DNA of 64,000 bases from Desulfococcaceae bacterium (GTDB lineage Bacteria > Desulfobacterota > Desulfobacteria > Desulfobacterales > Desulfosalsimonadaceae): contig JAQYVU010000004.1 in assembly GCA_030145385.1 (NCBI GenBank), positions 1-64,000 on the forward strand, read 5' to 3'. This document shows, piece by piece, positions 34,956 through 42,217 of this stretch. Position 1 is the stretch's first letter, and every line of letters starts with the position of its first letter. The notes under the pieces were generated by a model. That model was not told where the DNA came from. It ran no database searches and was given only the letters and a program-made list of their open reading frames with translations. Position numbers and translations under genes: made by a program.

Positions 34956-35681
34956 ATGAGTAATTTATTGCTTCACTGCGGCGGACAGTCCGCTACCCTT
35001 GAAGACCTTGATTTAATCCCTTTACCCGAAGCTACTGAAAGCTACCAGCCAGTATCCCACCATGACCTTGCAGTATCCCTCAAAACAATTGGACAGGACA
35101 TTTTAACTGATTACACGTTAATTGGTGAAAATTACGGATTAGCCCGGAATGGTAACCAGATGTTTGCCGTTCTCAAATTCAAAAATGACAATACTGAAAT
35201 GGCAATGTGTATCGGCTTCCGGAATTCTTATGACCGTTCGATGTCAATTGGTATGGCACTGGGGGCATCGGTATTTGTGTGCGATAATCTCGCTCTTAAC
35301 GGTGATATCGCTGTTATGAAGAAGCACACCAAGAAAGTGATGACTTCTCTTGAAGACTTGGCTATTTCCACTCTTTACCGCTCCCAACGTAATTTTCATT
35401 CTATTCTTGAGGATGCTGGAAAGATGAAGCATGTCGGATTTACCGATAACAGGGCTTATGAGCTTATTGGCTTGTTATTTGGTAATGGTATCCTTTCCCC
35501 CCGGCAATTGCCTGTTGTCCGTGATAATTGGCTTAAGCCTGATCATGAAGCATTTCAACCCCGTAACGCCTGGAGTTTTTACAACGCTTGCACAGAAGCT
35601 CTTAAAAGCTCTCCCCCAATGCAGGTAATGGAAAGACATTGCAAACTCCATGAAACTTTAACGGGGGTGATCGATGTTTAA
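34956..35681 (+). CDS. DUF932 phage/plasmid-like protein
   Basis: A 241-residue member of the DUF932 (TIGR03299-like) family found on phages and plasmids, of unknown biochemical role: QPVSHHDLAVSLKTIGQDIL, MFAVLKFKN, NSYDRSMSIGMALGASVFVCDNL. I start at the ATG at 34956, which has a clear GGAGGTG site; an upstream ATG at 34914 is less likely. The gene and the three after it have strong ribosome sites and higher GC than neighbours, suggesting a separately acquired cassette. Confidence 0.75.
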   Translation: MSNLLLHCGGQSATLEDLDLIPLPEATESYQPVSHHDLAVSLKTIGQDILTDYTLIGENYGLARNGNQMFAVLKFKNDNTEMAMCIGFRNSYDRSMSIGMALGASVFVCDNLALNGDIAVMKKHTKKVMTSLEDLAISTLYRSQRNFHSILEDAGKMKHVGFTDNRAYELIGLLFGNGILSPRQLPVVRDNWLKPDHEAFQPRNAWSFYNACTEALKSSPPMQVMERHCKLHETLTGVIDV

Positions 35682-35868
35682 AGAAGATGAGGGCAAGGAG
35701 ATACTTACAACGGAGGATTTACAAGTCCTTTTAGTTGGTAATCGTTTTAAGCTTGATTGTAATCACTACGCCACCCCCGGGCATAACTTCGCCAACACGA
35801 TTGTTATTATATCTTTAGGGGGAGGTAAAATAAAAACCCAGTGTTCGGAATGTTATCAGGGCTATTAA
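35674..35868 (+). CDS. 64-residue protein, unknown
   Basis: It overlaps the end of the DUF932 gene by eight bases and uses a GGGGGTGAT ribosome site inside it. A late CSEC pair and an earlier Cys-His (LDCNHYA) could bind metal. Unknown function; probably part of the same cassette. Confidence 0.6.
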   Translation: MFKEDEGKEILTTEDLQVLLVGNRFKLDCNHYATPGHNFANTIVIISLGGGKIKTQCSECYQGY

Positions 35869-35897
35869 TCTGCTTAGGTTAAGAAGAGGGAGGAGAA

Positions 35898-36068
35898 ATG
35901 TATTCACCGAAAATTAAGGAGGATCTTATCCCTATTCTTTACAGGATAGGCAAGGCAGAGGGCAAAACAATGACGAAAATCGTTGATGAGCTTTTGAGGA
36001 AACAACTGACAAGGAGGAAACGAAATGTCATTAAAACAAATCGGCAGTCTTTGGAAAAAGACAGGTAA
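35898..36068 (+). CDS. 56-residue putative ribbon-helix-helix protein
   Basis: GGGAGGAG precedes the start. The pattern YRIGKAEGKTMTKIVDELLRKQL looks like a CopG/Arc-type ribbon-helix-helix segment followed by a basic tail. It overlaps the next gene by 44 bases in another frame. It may be a small repressor of the cassette. Confidence 0.5.
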   Translation: MYSPKIKEDLIPILYRIGKAEGKTMTKIVDELLRKQLTRRKRNVIKTNRQSLEKDR

Positions 36069-36207
36069 AAGAGGCGATTACCTTGCAGGTGAAATTGATT
36101 TAGGGCTTATGGGCAAGGTAAAAGTCGCTATCTTCCCAAACGAGCTTGATGAGGCAGATAAGGAAAAGAACAAGCCAAACGCTTCAATCGTGCTTTTCGA
36201 GGAATAG
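36025..36207 (+). CDS. 60-residue DUF736-like protein
   Basis: The layout IGSLWKKTGKRGDYLAGEID...GKVKVAIFPNE...ASIVLFEE resembles small beta-barrel DUF736-type proteins of mobile elements. AAGGAGG lies eight bases before the ATG. Function unknown. It ends in a terminator preceded by a DnaA box. Confidence 0.55.
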   Translation: MSLKQIGSLWKKTGKRGDYLAGEIDLGLMGKVKVAIFPNELDEADKEKNKPNASIVLFEE

Positions 36208-36216
36208 TTATCCACA
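36208..36216 (+). promoter_or_regulatory. DnaA box (TTATCCACA)
   Basis: A perfect consensus copy directly after the stop codon of the DUF736-like gene and before the terminator. Confidence 0.35.
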
Positions 36217-36222
36217 ACCAAC

Positions 36223-36262
36223 AAAGGGATTTTGCTTTTGAATTAGCAAATCCCTTTTTTTC
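36223..36262 (+). terminator. rho-independent terminator
   Basis: AAAGGGATTTTGC and GCAAATCCCTTT form a stem with one bulged T around a ten-base loop, followed by T residues. It closes the DUF932 cassette. Confidence 0.75.
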
Positions 36263-36290
36263 TTGCATAAAACCCAATAAATACAGGGTA

Positions 36291-36318
36291 TTGCAATATT
36301 ATACAGTTATGCTATAAT
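36291..36318 (+). promoter_or_regulatory. promoter TTGCAA-N16-TATAAT with extended -10
   Basis: TTGCAA at 36291 and TGCTATAAT ending at 36318 are well spaced. It starts the next run of small genes (from 36352). Confidence 0.6.
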
Positions 36319-36351
36319 AATAACAGATATAACAAATTAAATTAAACACTT

Positions 36352-36558
36352 ATGAAAAAAAATATTTATCCAGACGGGATAGAAACAATACTTGTTGAAA
36401 GAGATATAGAATGCCCAATGTGTGGTAAAGACCTTATTAAAGGAGATGTATTATATAAAGATAATTACAGAGGAGAAACATTTTGTGCTTATTGTTGTGA
36501 TGAATACGAAGAAACTATAATTTTAGAGGAGGGAGAGTTTGGAGAAAAATTAAAATAA
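36352..36558 (+). CDS. 68-residue zinc-ribbon protein, unknown
   Basis: Cys pairs CPMCGK and FCAYCCDE suggest one treble-clef or ribbon zinc site, followed by an acidic tail. First gene after the promoter at 36291; leader of about 25 bases without a ribosome site. Confidence 0.55.
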   Translation: MKKNIYPDGIETILVERDIECPMCGKDLIKGDVLYKDNYRGETFCAYCCDEYEETIILEEGEFGEKLK

Positions 36559-36574
36559 CTAAATATATAAATTT

Positions 36575-36880
36575 ATGAAAAAATTATTCATCATCGATTA
36601 TTTTTACGGAGGCGATAACAATTTTGACTGGTATTGGGCTGAAAACGAAAAAGAAGCGTGGGAATGTTTGTATGAAGCCCACGAAATAAATAAAGGTGAG
36701 ATAGACCCTTATCAATTCAGTATAGTGGATACTTATCAAGTCTTTGAAGCATTAGAGAAAGACGATGTTAAATACTTCATTGATCGGTTATGGGATATGG
36801 CGGAAGCACACCCAAAATATCACTCAAGCGATTTTATACTTGAGTTAAGTGATTGGTATAAAAAATTATTTGATAAATAA
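36575..36880 (+). CDS. 101-residue phage protein, unknown
   Basis: An acidic, Trp- and Tyr-rich protein (FDWYWAENEKEAWECLYEAHE) without a recognised domain. It is two bases upstream of the next gene. Confidence 0.5.
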   Translation: MKKLFIIDYFYGGDNNFDWYWAENEKEAWECLYEAHEINKGEIDPYQFSIVDTYQVFEALEKDDVKYFIDRLWDMAEAHPKYHSSDFILELSDWYKKLFDK

Positions 36881-36881
36881 T

Positions 36882-37079
36882 ATGAAATTTAAAAGATTAA
36901 TTATTTGGATAAAGCATTATTTAAATAGCAGGTGTTGGCATGATTTTGAGGTGTATGGTTGGTGGAATAGGTTTAATAATTTTGGTCATCCATATAAAAT
37001 GGTTCAGTTTAAATGTAAAAAATGCGGATGTTTTAAAATTGAGAGCTATCCCAATAATATTAATATAGAAAATTTATGA
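36882..37079 (+). CDS. 65-residue Cys-pair protein, unknown
   Basis: A short basic protein with a single FKCKKCGCFK knuckle near the C-terminus. I start at 36882; an in-frame ATG at 36849 would overlap the previous gene. It overlaps the next gene by four bases (ATGA). Confidence 0.5.
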   Translation: MKFKRLIIWIKHYLNSRCWHDFEVYGWWNRFNNFGHPYKMVQFKCKKCGCFKIESYPNNINIENL

Positions 37080-37357
37080 AGGAAATAAAAGGAGTGTGTT
37101 TTTCTTTAAATGAAATTTTAGCTCATAGTCATATTGATGAATTTTCAGAAGTAAAAAATCCAATAGATAAGATTTCCAGAATAATGGCTAAATTTTTAAC
37201 TGAAAGACATCATTATCCAGAATATAGTAGAAAAAAGTTTTTTGAAGAAATTGACAGAAGAATAAAACCGAAAATAGATTTTAAAAATTATAAAATATTA
37301 AAATGCGATATTGATAAGTTAAACAATAAAGTATTTATCAAATTTGTAATAAGTTAA
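37076..37357 (+). CDS. 93-residue phage protein, unknown
   Basis: A Lys- and Ile-rich soluble protein with no recognised motif. Its start overlaps the stop of the preceding gene, which supports translation. Confidence 0.5.
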   Translation: MKEIKGVCFSLNEILAHSHIDEFSEVKNPIDKISRIMAKFLTERHHYPEYSRKKFFEEIDRRIKPKIDFKNYKILKCDIDKLNNKVFIKFVIS

Positions 37358-37365
37358 TAAAACAT

Positions 37366-37494
37366 ATGGATAAAGAACAATTAAGATGTGAACTTTGTGG
37401 TCTCTACTTCGAAAAAGACCAACAAGAATTAGATTATAATAATATTGATGAAACTGGCAGGTGCGTTGATTGCTACGCTCCGCTGGTAAAATAA
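37366..37494 (+). CDS. 42-residue zinc-knuckle protein, unknown
   Basis: Two CxxC pairs (RCELCG and GRCVDCY) at suitable spacing indicate a single zinc site. It is packed between neighbours with gaps of eight and four bases. Confidence 0.5.
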   Translation: MDKEQLRCELCGLYFEKDQQELDYNNIDETGRCVDCYAPLVK

Positions 37495-37498
37495 ACTT

Positions 37499-37963
37499 AT
37501 GAGACCAATAAAATTTAGAGCTTGGGATAGAATAAAGAAAGTAATGTTTAGTGTTTATTCAATTACATATTTAAACGGTGGAGTAATAATAAGTGCTCCT
37601 GGTCATTTTATCGCAGATGATGAGTCGGAAGTATGGGTTGAATTAAAAAACGATAACAACAATGAAATCAAAGCAGATTTAATGCAATACACAGGGCTTA
37701 AAGACAAAAACGGAAAAGAGATTTATGAGGGGGATATTGTTAGAATACATAAATTTACGCAAGAACTCGGAGAAAATATGGGAGTTATTGAGGGGGAAAA
37801 AGAATTTTTGGCAAAAATAGAATTTTCAATGTATGGAGGAATTTATTTAAATTCTAGAGAAAATGATAGTTGCCCACTTTGGGAATATGAAAATGGATTT
37901 CACGAAGAATCTATAGAAGTAATAGGAAACATACACGAAAACCCTGAATTATTAAATAATTAA
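37499..37963 (+). CDS. YopX-family phage protein
   Basis: A 154-residue protein with the YopX hallmarks: start RPIKFRAWDRIKKVMF, then LMQYTGLKDKNGKEIYEGDIV and the ending EVIGNIHENPELL. YopX proteins are common on phages of Gram-positive and other bacteria. The role is unknown; the fold contains an SH3-like barrel. Confidence 0.8.
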   Translation: MRPIKFRAWDRIKKVMFSVYSITYLNGGVIISAPGHFIADDESEVWVELKNDNNNEIKADLMQYTGLKDKNGKEIYEGDIVRIHKFTQELGENMGVIEGEKEFLAKIEFSMYGGIYLNSRENDSCPLWEYENGFHEESIEVIGNIHENPELLNN

Positions 37964-37969
37964 AAACTT

Positions 37970-38203
37970 ATGATCAAAGTAAAAGAAACAACAACCATAA
38001 TCCATAAAAAGGATTTGGACAAATTATCTCGTAAAGCAGGGCTTTCATTAAGGCAGTTAAGCAAAAAAGCAGGTATCAATTATATTTACCTTATTAACTG
38101 CAACAACGGTAAGGGCTACTTATCCACAGATAAATGGAATGATATTAAAAAAGTTTTAGAAACTTATCCACAGATAAGCGAAAATAGGCTAATATTAGAG
38201 TAA
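37970..38203 (+). CDS. 77-residue HTH protein
   Basis: The segment DKLSRKAGLSLRQLSKKAGINYIYLINC fits a Cro/XRE-like helix-turn-helix. It might be a small repressor. Two exact DnaA boxes, 44 bases apart, lie within its 3' half and overlap the codons. Confidence 0.55.
   Translation: MIKVKETTTIIHKKDLDKLSRKAGLSLRQLSKKAGINYIYLINCNNGKGYLSTDKWNDIKKVLETYPQISENRLILE
38120..38172 (+). promoter_or_regulatory. pair of DnaA boxes
   Basis: TTATCCACA occurs exactly at 38120-38128 and 38164-38172, each followed by GATAA. This is the only close pair in the window and lies just before a promoter at 38214. Confidence 0.45.
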
Positions 38204-38213
38204 TTTCAGTGGG

Positions 38214-38241
38214 TTGATTTATTGTGGTGTTATGCTATTAT
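38214..38241 (+). promoter_or_regulatory. promoter TTGATT-N16-TATTAT with extended -10
   Basis: TTGATT at 38214 and TGCTATTAT ending at 38241, followed by AAGTA as at several other phage promoters. It starts the block that includes the SSB-tail protein. Confidence 0.5.
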
Positions 38242-38270
38242 ATAAGTATAAGTAATTAAACAAAACACCT

Positions 38271-38507
38271 ATGGAAAAACCATCACTCAATCAAATCTCA
38301 TCTTTAATTGAAATTCTGCAAGCCAACGAAAACATCAGCAAACACTTCATCTTAGAATTTGATGACATGTGGGATAAGCTTATAGAAATATCCCTTAAGC
38401 AATACAGATATATTCTTTATCTGCTCTGCAATAGAAAATATGCCAAATTAAATCAAGTATTAACTAATCTTAATTTCAAACAATATGAAAATTCAAGAAT
38501 TAATTAA
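38271..38507 (+). CDS. 78-residue phage protein, unknown
   Basis: A helical protein (QISSLIEILQANENISKHFIL) lying 30 bases after the promoter's -10. It is not recognised and overlaps the next gene by 23 bases. Confidence 0.5.
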   Translation: MEKPSLNQISSLIEILQANENISKHFILEFDDMWDKLIEISLKQYRYILYLLCNRKYAKLNQVLTNLNFKQYENSRIN

Positions 38508-38664
38508 ACAAGAAGAAGCAACAAGGTTTGATGAAAAAAGAGGAATAGTTGGGAAAGTGGTTGAGTGGGAAGAAACAGACCTTTCAAAAAACTTTTGGGA
38601 GTTTATCCTTGGACAAAAGAGAGTTGAACAGCCAAAAGTGGAGAGAGTTAATATATTAAAATAA
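38485..38664 (+). CDS. 59-residue phage protein, unknown
   Basis: A short charged protein (MKIQELIKQEEATRFDEKRG) overlapping the end of the previous gene in another frame. No motif. Support comes from its full open frame in the compact gene run. Confidence 0.4.
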   Translation: MKIQELIKQEEATRFDEKRGIVGKVVEWEETDLSKNFWEFILGQKRVEQPKVERVNILK

Positions 38665-38697
38665 TAATTAATAAGCGAAATATCGCTAACAAAAATT

Positions 38698-39327
38698 ATG
38701 TTAAATGAAAATTTAGTAATCGAAAAAAAGGAGGGAAAAACTTATCCACCTTTACCAAAGGATATTTACCAAGCTGAATTGTTGGACATTACAAGTGAAG
38801 AAAGACCAACATACGACACAAGGAACAAACCAGAGACCGAACAAGAAAAAGAAACTGTCTTGAGTTTTCAATTCACTTTGCTTGACGGTATGGATGGCGA
38901 GGAAAAGTTAAGAGGTCGTAATGTATGGGCTAACTTTGTTCCAACATTCCTTTATATCGGCAAGAACGGAAAAAATAATCTCTATCGGATCATAGAAGCG
39001 TTAATCGGTCGAGAATTAACTCAAGAGGAAGAGGTTAAAGGTATAACTGGCAAGCGGTTGAACACGTTAATCAATAAACAGTGCCGAATTTCAGTAGAGC
39101 CTAAGCAAAAAAATGACAAAACTTATGATGTAATAACTGACTGGCTTAAAGCAAATGGAGACTTGGATTCATTAACAGATGAAGAAAGGGAAAACGCAAG
39201 AGTTAAAAAAGATGACGAGAAAGAAGAATCAGAAGAATATAGCCAGCCAGTAAATGAAGAACAGCAACCGCCTGTATCAGAGCCACCAGCTGAACAAGAA
39301 GTCGATGTAAGCAACATACCATTTTAA
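38698..39327 (+). CDS. putative ssDNA-binding-like protein with SSB-type C-terminal tip
   Basis: A 209-residue protein. The N-terminal 135 residues look like a single beta-barrel domain (TYPPLPKDIYQAELLDI, GRNVWANFVPTFL, GKRLNTLINKQCRISVEPK), similar in style to phage DUF669-type proteins. A disordered acidic Gln/Pro-rich tail follows and ends DVSNIPF. The final hydrophobic IPF after acidic residues mimics the DDDIPF tip of bacterial SSB, which recruits replication and repair enzymes. It is therefore probably a ssDNA- or replication-associated protein. Confidence 0.55.
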   Translation: MLNENLVIEKKEGKTYPPLPKDIYQAELLDITSEERPTYDTRNKPETEQEKETVLSFQFTLLDGMDGEEKLRGRNVWANFVPTFLYIGKNGKNNLYRIIEALIGRELTQEEEVKGITGKRLNTLINKQCRISVEPKQKNDKTYDVITDWLKANGDLDSLTDEERENARVKKDDEKEESEEYSQPVNEEQQPPVSEPPAEQEVDVSNIPF

Positions 39328-39386
39328 AATTTAATCGGGAGGTGTGAGCTTGCTTTTCGGGGGCAGGCTCCCCTCCTATTAATCAA

Positions 39387-39740
39387 ATGTTTCAATTACA
39401 AGCCGTCTTAGACGGAGTAAAAACTCTCAAAAACAATACCTTAAAAATCACCTTAGAAACTCAAGATATTTCATCTTTTTCTTCCGAAGAATTAGCCGAG
39501 CTTTTTAAACTGAATGACAAGCTGATCTGGGCAGTATTTAAAGAAACTCCAGTAAAGGCAGAAGATATAAAAATAGAGGAAGTCAAAGAGTTTAAGACAG
39601 ATAAAAGCCCCTCTCAAAGGCTTAGGGCAAGTCTATATGTTTTATGGGAGCAGTCCGGAAAGCCAGGGGATTTTCAAACAGAATATTACCCTAAGCAGAT
39701 GAATAAATTAATAGATTTTATAAAAGAGAAGTTAAATTAA
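39387..39740 (+). CDS. 117-residue phage protein, unknown
   Basis: The first half looks beta-rich (FQLQAVLDGVKTLKNNTLKI). The second contains helices (SPSQRLRASLYVLWEQSGKP, YYPKQMNKLIDFIKEKL). It resembles small phage proteins encoded beside ssDNA-binding proteins, but I cannot name it. Confidence 0.5.
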   Translation: MFQLQAVLDGVKTLKNNTLKITLETQDISSFSSEELAELFKLNDKLIWAVFKETPVKAEDIKIEEVKEFKTDKSPSQRLRASLYVLWEQSGKPGDFQTEYYPKQMNKLIDFIKEKLN

Positions 39741-39799
39741 TCAATAGCCACACAGGAGAATAATTCTCAGGCTTATTCTCTAGAGGTTGTTTATTAAAG

Positions 39800-39956
39800 A
39801 GTTATATAGAGTAAATGATGCTCTTACAGGCTTCTATGCTAGTCCAATTTATTGTAAGATAAATAAATCTATCGCTTGGTTCGTAGCCAAGAGAAGTGTG
39901 TGGGCGACACCCAAGCTTTATGGTGCGGGGGATAGGTAGCATATCTCTATATAACT
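39800..39956 (+). ncRNA. candidate structured RNA in a 260-base gap
   Basis: AGTTATATAGAG (39800-39811) pairs perfectly with CTCTATATAACT (39945-39956). Inside lie CTTGG/CCAAG (39875-39891) and GTGT/ACAC (39898-39910), with a GC-rich tract. The gap has no open frame. TCTCTAT near 39944 could instead pair with ATAGAGA downstream, giving a competing fold. Confidence 0.35.
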
Positions 39957-40000
39957 TTCTAGTAAATAACCATAGAGATTATTAATTAAATATAAGATAT

Positions 40001-40294
40001 ATGAAAACATTTGAAGAGAGATTTGATGAGAAGTTTGAAACAAAAGAAATAATCACTACTCAAAAAAATATTATTGAAGTAGCAATTAAAAAAGATAAAA
40101 GGTCAAGCACAAGAGATAGTGTTAAAAATATTAAAAAATTCTTCAAAGAAGAAATAAAGAGAATTACAGATGAGATGATAGGGGAAGAACAGAAAACAAC
40201 TATTATAAGGGGAGATTTACACGGAATATATCCAATGGGCTACAACAATCACAGACAACACTGCATAGACACTATAAATAAATATTTAAAATAA
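40001..40294 (+). CDS. 97-residue basic phage protein, unknown
   Basis: A Lys- and Glu-rich helical protein (MKTFEERFDEKFETKEIITT) with no recognised domain, four bases upstream of the 3D-domain gene. Confidence 0.45.
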   Translation: MKTFEERFDEKFETKEIITTQKNIIEVAIKKDKRSSTRDSVKNIKKFFKEEIKRITDEMIGEEQKTTIIRGDLHGIYPMGYNNHRQHCIDTINKYLK

Positions 40295-40298
40295 AAAT

Positions 40299-40820
40299 AT
40301 GAAAAACAAAAAAAGAAACAAAACATACGCTGGTAAACTGACAAAATATCAGCGAAAAAAAGAAGTCCTTAAGATTAAACTATCAATCTTAATGGCCATA
40401 TCTATTGTCTCCGCCTGTGCGATTATGGGCAATTCAATAATGCCTGAATCATCATTTGTAGAAATCAGCTATAAAGCTCAAAAGGATTTACCGGTTGCAG
40501 AAGATAAAGCAGAACTAATTGACGTAAATAACGGAACAATCCGGGAAATCACGATGTTTAACAGTTTGCCGGAACAAACAGATGACACGCCTTGTATATC
40601 GGCAGACGGAACGAATATTTGTGAAGTTGATTACAATGTGTGTGCAACAAACGCTTTCCCTTTTGGGACAAAGCTTTATGTGGATGGATTGGGCGAATGT
40701 ATTGTTAAAGATCGAATGAATACAAGATATAGAAATGCCGTTGATTTTTATGCTGGTATGGATGTTGAAAGGGCAAAAAAATTTGGGAGGCAGAATTTAT
40801 TAGTAAGTGTTTTAAATTAA
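40299..40820 (+). CDS. 3D-domain (RlpA-like beta-barrel) cell-wall protein
   Basis: A 173-residue protein with a basic N-terminus, one membrane anchor (LSILMAISIVSACAIMGNSI, about 29-48) and a C-terminal 3D/double-psi barrel: EITMFNSLPEQTDDTP, CATNAFPFGTKLYV, CIVKDRMNTRYRNAVDFY. Such domains act on peptidoglycan. The 3' end looks recombinant: a second, diverged copy of its last 24 codons lies beyond the HNH gene at 41443-41517. Confidence 0.7.
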   Translation: MKNKKRNKTYAGKLTKYQRKKEVLKIKLSILMAISIVSACAIMGNSIMPESSFVEISYKAQKDLPVAEDKAELIDVNNGTIREITMFNSLPEQTDDTPCISADGTNICEVDYNVCATNAFPFGTKLYVDGLGECIVKDRMNTRYRNAVDFYAGMDVERAKKFGRQNLLVSVLN

Positions 40821-41444
40821 ATGCACATAAAAAAATGCAGGAGTTGTGGAAAAACTTTTGAAACTAAGAAAAATTATCAAATTTATTGCTCTGAAAGTTG
40901 TTATTACGAAAGTCTAAAAGGGAAAAAAAGAAGTTGGATAAAATTAAAGTGTGAAAAGTGTGGAAAAACTTTTGAGGTAATGAAACATTTAAAATATAGA
41001 AAATATTGCAGTAAAGAATGTTCATATTCAATGCCAACAAGAAAACCAACGTATGGAAGATGTAAAAAATGTGGGAAAAAATTTAAAAAGGATCGTTTGA
41101 AAAGAAAATATTGTTCAATGGAATGCAAGAATAAATTTTTTAAAGGGAAAAATCATCCAAGTTGGAATGGTGGATTATCTTCAAAATATGATAGGTTAAT
41201 GCAAACAAAGAATTGGAAGAAGTGGAGAATCGGTGTTTTTGAAAGAGATAATTATACTTGCCAACATTGTGGTTTTAGGAGTGGTAATGGTGAACATAGG
41301 GATTTACACGCTCACCACATTAAAAGTGCAAATAAGTATCCGAAATTAGTTTTCGTATTAACAAACGGAATTACATTATGTAATAAATGTCACGGAAGAG
41401 TGCATTCTATAAACTTCAAAAATAAGGTTTATAGGTATAATTGA
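40821..41444 (+). CDS. HNH endonuclease with zinc ribbons (free-standing homing-type)
   Basis: A 207-residue protein. Three zinc-binding repeats (CRSCGKTF, CEKCGKTF, CKKCGKKF, each with a later CSxxC pair) lead to an HNH domain: NYTCQHCG, LHAHHIKSANKYP and NGITLCNKCHGRVH. It begins immediately after the 3D gene stop and ends on the remnant of that gene's tail, as expected for an inserted homing endonuclease. Confidence 0.85.
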   Translation: MHIKKCRSCGKTFETKKNYQIYCSESCYYESLKGKKRSWIKLKCEKCGKTFEVMKHLKYRKYCSKECSYSMPTRKPTYGRCKKCGKKFKKDRLKRKYCSMECKNKFFKGKNHPSWNGGLSSKYDRLMQTKNWKKWRIGVFERDNYTCQHCGFRSGNGEHRDLHAHHIKSANKYPKLVFVLTNGITLCNKCHGRVHSINFKNKVYRYN

Positions 41445-41517
41445 TTGGTATGCCGGAATGGACAAAGACCGGGCGGTAAACTTCGGATTACAAAGATTAT
41501 TAGTAACTAATATATAA
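41443..41517 (+). pseudogene. remnant 3' end of a 3D-domain gene
   Basis: Reading frame DWYAGMDKDRAVNFGLQRLL aligns with DFYAGMDVERAKKFGRQNLL at the end of the 3D protein. There is no start codon or upstream part. It is probably the original end of the gene before the HNH gene inserted. Confidence 0.65.
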
Positions 41518-41519
41518 AT

Positions 41520-41825
41520 ATGACCAAAGAAGAATTATTAAAACAAAATGCGAAGTTGCAACAAGAAGTTGAATTATGGGAAGAAAAAACAAAAAGATTA
41601 AGAGCGGAGTTTGCGAAAGCATTTAACTGGTATGAGTCAAAAAAGCAATTTGATTATGGTGATAGAAAATTAAAGAGTCCAAGTTGGGAGGAGATTTTTG
41701 TAGAGGTTGGTAAGTTATTATCTGCAAGGACATTTTATGATTTAGAGGGGAACGTTTCAGAAAATAAATGTGCGATAGGTGATTTAAGGAGGCTGATTGA
41801 GGAGATTGAAGTAAATAATAATTAA
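41520..41825 (+). CDS. 101-residue coiled-coil protein, unknown
   Basis: The N-terminal third is a coiled coil (LLKQNAKLQQEVELWEEKTK), then a charged region. It starts three bases after the remnant's stop. Confidence 0.45.
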   Translation: MTKEELLKQNAKLQQEVELWEEKTKRLRAEFAKAFNWYESKKQFDYGDRKLKSPSWEEIFVEVGKLLSARTFYDLEGNVSENKCAIGDLRRLIEEIEVNNN

Positions 41826-41829
41826 ATAT

Positions 41830-42144
41830 ATGATCGGTGAAGTGATAAAAGTTCATAAGCCAAAGAAAGGCAGAAAAGGGAATGTTTATGTGAGAGTAGA
41901 ATTTAAGTTGGAAAATGGGAATTGGGCAAAGACTGATGTTTGTCCTGGATTCAGAAATTATAATAGAATGTGGAAACGATTAATTGGATGGGGTGATGAC
42001 TTGATTGGATATAAACTGGATGGTTTGAAATTAAAAAACGAATTTACAGTTGATGCGGATAGTGATATAAGCATTGTCCCAGAAAAGAATATTAACCCGA
42101 TTGAAACCCCAAACCCAAAAACAAGGCTTTGCAAAAGACCATAA
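41830..42144 (+). CDS. 104-residue phage protein, possibly an OB-fold-like barrel
   Basis: The pattern IGEVIKVHKPKKGRKGNVYV, WAKTDVCPGFRNY, LIGYKLDGLKLKNEF suggests a small nucleic-acid-type beta barrel, but there is no firm family match. The C-terminal tail is basic. Confidence 0.4.
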   Translation: MIGEVIKVHKPKKGRKGNVYVRVEFKLENGNWAKTDVCPGFRNYNRMWKRLIGWGDDLIGYKLDGLKLKNEFTVDADSDISIVPEKNINPIETPNPKTRLCKRP

Positions 42145-42217
42145 ACGAAAATAAAAAATAAGGAGTGTTAATAGTCTAAGCAGCAGCCTTGATAAAAGCC
42201 TTTTATATACGCCTGTA

